Origin: Macrotrachela quadricornifera
Taxonomy: Eukaryota; Rotifera; Eurotatoria; Philodinida; Philodinidae
Reading direction: 5' to 3'
NCBI GenBank assembly: GCA_022393335.1
Contig: JAJEKB010001367.1
Span: 100,482-164,481, forward strand
DNA length: 64,000 nucleotides
Numbering within the stretch: the first letter of the stretch is position 1; every line of letters starts with the position of its first letter. The notes under the pieces were generated by a model that had not been told where the DNA came from, made no database searches, and saw only the letters and a list, made by a program, of their open reading frames with translations. Of this stretch, positions 62,906 through 64,000 are shown piece by piece. The position numbers were made by a program, and so were the translations under genes.

Positions 62906-63499
62906 TTGAAAAAGAAGCAAACATATAAAATAATAATTTACAAATAAAAACACTATATCATTCTATCACTGACTATATATATCTATATATTATATCACAT
63001 GGCTTCTTTGATTCTTTTTTTTTCTCTCTATATTTTCAGTTGAATCCTGGATGGATATAGTAAGGTCATATCGTAGCTAGTGTCCTACTAACCTATGTCG
63101 TAATCTTATAAATTTTATTGTCTCTCCTTCTTTAGTCTACGATTAGCTATGATTCATGATCGTTAGTATATGTGAATGAAAAAAAAAGGTCATTTTTTCG
63201 TCACTACTTTGGTTGCACTAAAAGTTCTAAGATCATTAAATAAAAATATCAAAATACAGAGATATTTTTAATTTTATTTGATAAAATGTTGAGGGTAGTT
63301 GCCATAATTATTTCTATCAAGGTCAATCCTTTTCTTACAATTTATTAAAAGTTTTTTGAGGTCTTTTTCAAAAAAATTTTTACTCTCTGAAAAACCACAT
63401 GAGCTAGTCATGCTTCATTTGATTTATAAATTTAGTGGAATTTTGTTCTTGAATGTCAGTTGCATTCTAACATTACTAATTATGGGATATGAATTTATT
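62906..63499. other. Intergenic region
   Basis: No gene recognised. It separates the candidate Q/N-rich gene from the mariner relic. An open frame at 63356-63604 overlaps the relic and is not credible by itself. Confidence 0.4.
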
Positions 63500-64000
63500 T
63501 TAAATAGGTCAGTCAGAAGTCATCTGATATTAACTGGCTTATTGAAGATGAACTGTTATAGACTATTGGTCATAGAGAAAGATGTGAAGCAAAACTTCGT
63601 TTAGTATATTCATTAAATCTAATAGTCCTGAATGTAGATGAAGGTAAGCCTGTAGATCAAAAATATTATATTGAAAATTATCTGAACCCTTTTGTGAATG
63701 AAATATGGAAACAAACATAGACATCAAATTCAAAATGTACAAAACTGCTTAAAGATGATCGTTGACTTCATACTCATTTGATTTTATTAAGCGTTTGACA
63801 GACGAAGATATCAATACAAAGTTATACAATCACATTTGCCAAGCCTAGTACTATGTAATTTGTGGCTAACTAGTTTTATCGAATGTACTAGTTTAAGTGA
63901 TTAAATAAATGAAATATGATTAGATCATATGGTTTCCAATAGAGTAAAAAATTTTTTTGACAAAGATTTTAAAAAAATTCTTAATAAATTGTAAGAAAGG
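63500..64000 (+). pseudogene. Mariner-type transposase relic (C-terminal half), runs off the window
   Basis: The conceptual reading around 63640-63760 gives DEGKPVDQKYYIENYLNPFV and then KLLKDD...LHTH, matching the mariner blocks EkGktid-yYi-n-L-P and LLHDNARPH that carry the second catalytic Asp. Several in-frame stops follow. Similar in type to the relic at 26545-27015, but a different part of the protein. Confidence 0.7.

Overview
The window looks like animal nuclear DNA, most likely from a bdelloid rotifer (inference). It is very AT-rich, and the genes carry many GT-AG introns, mostly about 45-65 bp. The core genes are animal ones: an Rh ammonium channel, a whirlin-like PDZ scaffold, ECI2, glycogenin, a secreted EGF-repeat protein, a Na,K-ATPase alpha-type pump and TTC7. 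It also holds a Penelope-like retroelement, mariner relics, and genes of fungal or bacterial type, a mix well known from bdelloids. No tRNA, rRNA or CRISPR array was recognised. Exon coordinates come from reading splice sites by eye, and reading frame was checked at every junction given.  Layout. 1-2457: gene-free, with a perfect 27-bp-arm hairpin at 358-429. 2458-4075 (+): Rh channel. 5097-5857 (+): Cys-free coiled-coil protein behind a good TATA box. 6456-12135 (all -): multi-pass membrane protein, whirlin-like scaffold, ECI2. 13186-15908 (+): glycogenin with a C-terminal membrane segment. 17052-18589 (-): TIR-domain protein. 19082-20966 (-): EGF-repeat protein. 22258-25319: decayed Penelope-like element with direct and inverted terminal repeats and a 12-bp target duplication. 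About 26545-27015 (+): mariner relic. 28812-32793 (+): P-type ATPase. 35858-36495: foldback element. 36930-42717 (+): fused terpene cyclase and geranylgeranyl-diphosphate-synthase-type prenyltransferase. 43160-44084: second foldback element. 45387-46264 (+): secreted protein of uncertain family. 47496-48710 (+): intronless CDP-glycerol-transferase-like enzyme. 51595-53337 (+) and 53338-57445 (-): a disordered protein and TTC7, whose stop codons touch. 57446-62152: empty. 62153-62905 (-): candidate small Q/P/N-rich gene. 63500-64000 (+): second mariner relic, running off the window.  Main points. (1) The 36930-48710 stretch stands out: less AT-rich exons, few or very long introns, fungal or bacterial-type enzymes, flanking foldback repeats. 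Its first gene keeps the metal-binding motifs of both halves of an ascomycete-type bifunctional terpene synthase. (2) The ATPase is colinear with Na,K-ATPase alpha, but has Q and K at the two Asn positions known as N333/N785 in the Artemia alpha2KK pump, and has lost the site-III Asp. (3) The glycogenin keeps its catalytic and self-glucosylation residues, yet runs in frame through small exons into a predicted transmembrane anchor.
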